Source: Candidatus Aegiribacteria sp. (GTDB taxonomy: Bacteria; Fermentibacterota; Fermentibacteria; Fermentibacterales; JCC-6). Taken from it: a stretch of 9,020 bases of DNA. The translations under genes and the position numbers were made by a program. The notes under the pieces are model-generated. The model was not told the DNA's origin. It saw only the letters and a list, made by a program, of their open reading frames with translations, and ran no database searches. Location: positions 1 to 9,020 of the forward strand of contig DAOWJX010000233.1 in assembly GCA_030640155.1 (NCBI GenBank). The letters run 5' to 3'. This document shows positions 7,343 to 9,020 of the stretch, one piece after another (the stretch's first letter is position 1; the number at the start of each line of letters is the position of its first letter).

Positions 7343-7857
7343 TTTCCACCCACCGCCGCGCCTGCTCTCAGCAGTACCCCGTACATTGTAGAGGAGGCTT
7401 CCCTTGCCTGTTGTGTGAAATTCATCCACCGGGAGGATGGAGCCTTTATGACTCTCTCCAATCCCTCTCTCTCATAGAATGCATTACTCCAGATCCTATC
7501 GAACTGTTTCTGATGAAACATGAACTGAAGGAAGACCATATCTTCCGTAAGAACCCTGGGTATTTTCATTGATGCATATTCGCCATGCCGTAGAAGCAGA
7601 TTTCTTCTCGCAAGCGCTTCAAGGAACAGATCAGCTCTGACCCATGACTGAATTTCACCTGCGGATTCATCCCACCAGCTGAACACATCCCTCACAATGA
7701 TCCCCGGATCGCTAAGGCAGGATCTCCAGAATTTCAGGCAGGAATCGGAACCTCTGGTGACAGTTACCTGGATTTCTTCCGGTTTCTCAGGATATCTTTC
7801 CCTGAAAACGTCTTTTCGACAAAGATGCCACCTGAGCAATGCAACTGGTTGTCTCAT
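7339..7857 (-). CDS. Unrecognised 172-residue protein, translationally coupled to the MBL hydrolase
   Basis: I do not recognise this protein. Its reality is supported by a GAGGAG ribosome binding site four bases before the ATG at 7857, and by an ATGA stop/start overlap with the metallo-beta-lactamase gene downstream. It is rich in aromatic and charged residues, with a central, probably helical stretch (IQSWVRADLFLEALARRNLL, then a segment around MVFLQFMFHQKQFDRIWSNA). It has no signal peptide, membrane segment or obvious catalytic motif, and only three cysteines (residues 13, 40 and 47) with no metal-binding spacing. It is probably a cytoplasmic partner or regulator of the hydrolase, since the two would be made in matched amounts. 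This role is inferred from coupling only. It follows the zinc-ribbon gene after 48 bases. Confidence 0.7.
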   Translation of the reverse strand: MRQPVALLRWHLCRKDVFRERYPEKPEEIQVTVTRGSDSCLKFWRSCLSDPGIIVRDVFSWWDESAGEIQSWVRADLFLEALARRNLLLRHGEYASMKIPRVLTEDMVFLQFMFHQKQFDRIWSNAFYEREGLERVIKAPSSRWMNFTQQAREASSTMYGVLLRAGAAVGGK

Positions 7858-7905
7858 AATACTCCTCAGTCATGCCCGGAAATCTCTCAGGCCGATAGCC
7901 TTATA

Positions 7906-8526
7906 CTATTCCATCCCAACGAACCAGCGGTTCTTCTTCTTCGCTGGATGGAGCCTTAGCCAGAGGTCGTCAGGCAGATAGACATTGGTCTCGCAGTATT
8001 CACATATGACAATTCTTTCTTTTCCATCAATCATAAGAGATCCACCGCATTGAGGACAGCTGAATGCGACTGGACCTGACAGCCCTTCAGGTTCATTGAC
8101 ATTGTCAATATCAGGAAACGCTCCCACGATCAGTTTCGCTTTACTCATAACTTCTTTGAACCATTCCGGAGCTGGAAATACCGGGGTCTTAACCCCGCAG
8201 TCCGGACAGACAAGCATATCCTGCCCGGTATATTCAGTTTCCATATCAAAATCCCTTTTGCAGCTTCTGCAGTACGCCTTCAATCTCGCGTACATCATGC
8301 TCATATTGAAATGACCGAAGATCGTGCTGCTGGATCCCTCTCCTTCTTCAAACTCATTCACAACCTCATTCTGCACATCCTCCAGGAGATCCTTCCAGAC
8401 ATCTTCCGGGAAATCGATCTCTGACTGGCAGCTTCCACAGAGGATTTTCCTGTATGGTCCATCAATGTGAACGGGTGAATCGCAATGCGGGCACTTTATG
8501 CTCATCTCGATAACGGCCCAATTCAT
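7906..8526 (-). CDS. Triple zinc-ribbon protein
   Basis: The protein has 206 residues. Its start at 8526 is fixed by AAGGAGG (8534-8540) seven bases upstream; a methionine at residue 8 is a less likely alternative. It holds three modules, each with two CxxC pairs. The cysteines are C12/C15 with C30/C33, C86/C89 with C107/C110, and C157/C160 with C175/C178. In the first and third modules the pairs are separated by exactly 14 residues, and in the middle one by 17. Each second pair is followed after six or seven residues by a proline, and four residues later by a tryptophan (P40/W44, P118/W122, P185/W189), for example LPDDLWLRLHP. Each module should bind one zinc ion. No enzyme domain or membrane segment is present, so an adaptor or nucleic-acid- or protein-binding role is likely. 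The basic tail HPAKKKNRWF may bind nucleic acid, but that is speculative. Confidence 0.85.
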   Translation of the reverse strand: MNWAVIEMSIKCPHCDSPVHIDGPYRKILCGSCQSEIDFPEDVWKDLLEDVQNEVVNEFEEGEGSSSTIFGHFNMSMMYARLKAYCRSCKRDFDMETEYTGQDMLVCPDCGVKTPVFPAPEWFKEVMSKAKLIVGAFPDIDNVNEPEGLSGPVAFSCPQCGGSLMIDGKERIVICEYCETNVYLPDDLWLRLHPAKKKNRWFVGME

Positions 8527-8533
8527 TCGATCT

Positions 8534-8540
8534 CCTCCTT
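8534..8540 (-). promoter_or_regulatory. Strong Shine-Dalgarno AAGGAGG before the zinc-ribbon gene
   Basis: On the minus strand AAGGAGG stands seven bases before the ATG at 8526, within the 28-base gap after the phosphatase stop. It favours that start over the methionine codon at 8505 and indicates efficient translation from the shared transcript. Confidence 0.75.
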
Positions 8541-8554
8541 AATGAGTTCCTTGC

Positions 8555-9020
8555 CTAGAACGTTTTCAGTCGGGCGGCTAACAGTGTAAAATCGTCTTCA
8601 TAAATTTCCGATCCATGAAACAGGGCTACTTCATCTTCAATTAACTGAAGTAATTCCACAAGTGGCAGATTACGGTTGCCGGCTACAAGTTTTGCAAGAC
8701 GTTTTTCACCGTACTCTTCTTCGGAAAGATTCATTGCCTCGCTGACTCCGTCTGTATACATCAGCAATATGTCACCCGGATTGAATTCGATCTCTCCTTC
8801 AGTGTACGAAGCATCTTCCAGGACTCCGAAAAGGAGTCCACCTTTCGACAGCAGTTTTACTCCATCCTTCCGAGCTACGAGGAAGGGGGAATTATGTCCT
8901 GCATTCACATACTTCAAAATGCCTCTTTTTGAATCTACAATAACCAGAAAAAACGTGATGAACATGTCTGATGGAGTATTCTCGAACACAAGCCTGTTGA
9001 TCCTCTCGGCTGATTCGGCA
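8555..9020 (-). CDS. SpoIIE/RsbU-type PP2C serine phosphatase, N-terminus off the right edge
   Basis: The last 154 residues are visible and the frame stays open to the edge at 9020. A GTG codon at 8989 is inside the domain, not a start. Family motifs run in order: ERINRLVFENTPSDMFITFF, YVNAGHNSPFLV, GGLLFGVLEDASY, GDILLMYTDGVSEAMN, YGEKRL and DDFTLLAARL. This is the C-terminal half of the PP2C-SIG (SpoIIE/RsbU) domain. The aspartates in YTDG and EDDFT correspond to manganese-binding residues of the family. Such enzymes dephosphorylate serine on proteins, classically anti-anti-sigma (STAS) partners in partner-switching pathways. The missing N-terminal part usually carries a sensor, such as a response-receiver, GAF, PAS, HAMP or FHA module, which cannot be seen here. 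Only 28 bases separate it from the zinc-ribbon gene, so cotranscription is likely. Confidence 0.9.
   Translation of the reverse strand, partial: AESAERINRLVFENTPSDMFITFFLVIVDSKRGILKYVNAGHNSPFLVARKDGVKLLSKGGLLFGVLEDASYTEGEIEFNPGDILLMYTDGVSEAMNLSEEEYGEKRLAKLVAGNRNLPLVELLQLIEDEVALFHGSEIYEDDFTLLAARLKTF

Noticed and set aside
7343..7429. GTG-started extension of the MBL hydrolase
   Set aside because: It would overlap the upstream gene by 91 bases and has no ribosome binding site, whereas the ATG at 7342 gives a typical ATGA overlap.
7697..7981. Plus-strand open frame antisense to the orphan and zinc-ribbon genes
   Set aside because: It has no ribosome binding site and covers two minus-strand genes that are well supported by their own ribosome binding sites and operon context.

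Overview
This window is chromosomal, gene-dense bacterial DNA with no mobile element, CRISPR array or RNA gene that I can see. Strong Shine-Dalgarno sequences (AGGAGG type) precede several genes. Two secreted proteins end in domains resembling type IX secretion (T9SS type A) or FlgD-like sorting domains, and two more are exported and built from VCBS or DNRLRE-type modules. That points to a Gram-negative bacterium of the wider FCB group, plausibly an uncultured lineage of the Fermentibacterota, Eisenbacteria or Latescibacterota kind. The lineage is inferred from protein style only; there is no marker gene here.

Left part (1-5177) is mostly surface or secreted protein genes. A partial minus-strand VCBS/FG-GAP repeat protein (1-1010) is divergent from a plus-strand secreted protein with a C-terminal sorting domain (1303-2703). 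Then comes a plus-strand DNRLRE-like secreted protein whose reading frame is broken just after the signal peptide (2844-3439), followed by a small cytoplasmic acylphosphatase (3495-3764). Convergent to that is a minus-strand seven-repeat predicted beta-propeller with its own sorting domain (3816-5177). Divergent from this propeller is a signal-peptide-bearing MsrB-MsrA fusion (5358-6290), which would repair oxidised methionines outside the cytoplasm, perhaps on the secreted proteins.

Right part (6320-9020) is a different kind of locus: four minus-strand genes packed as one apparent operon and cut by the right edge. In transcription order they are a SpoIIE/RsbU-type PP2C phosphatase (partial), a protein with three zinc-ribbon modules, an unrecognised 172-residue protein, and a soluble ComEC-like metallo-beta-lactamase-fold hydrolase coupled to it by an ATGA overlap. 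A regulatory phosphatase, a multi-ribbon adaptor, an orphan protein and a nuclease-like hydrolase without the ComEC membrane channel do not match a pathway I can name. This is the best candidate in the window for an undescribed signalling or conflict system, but that function is inference and the upstream genes lie outside the window.
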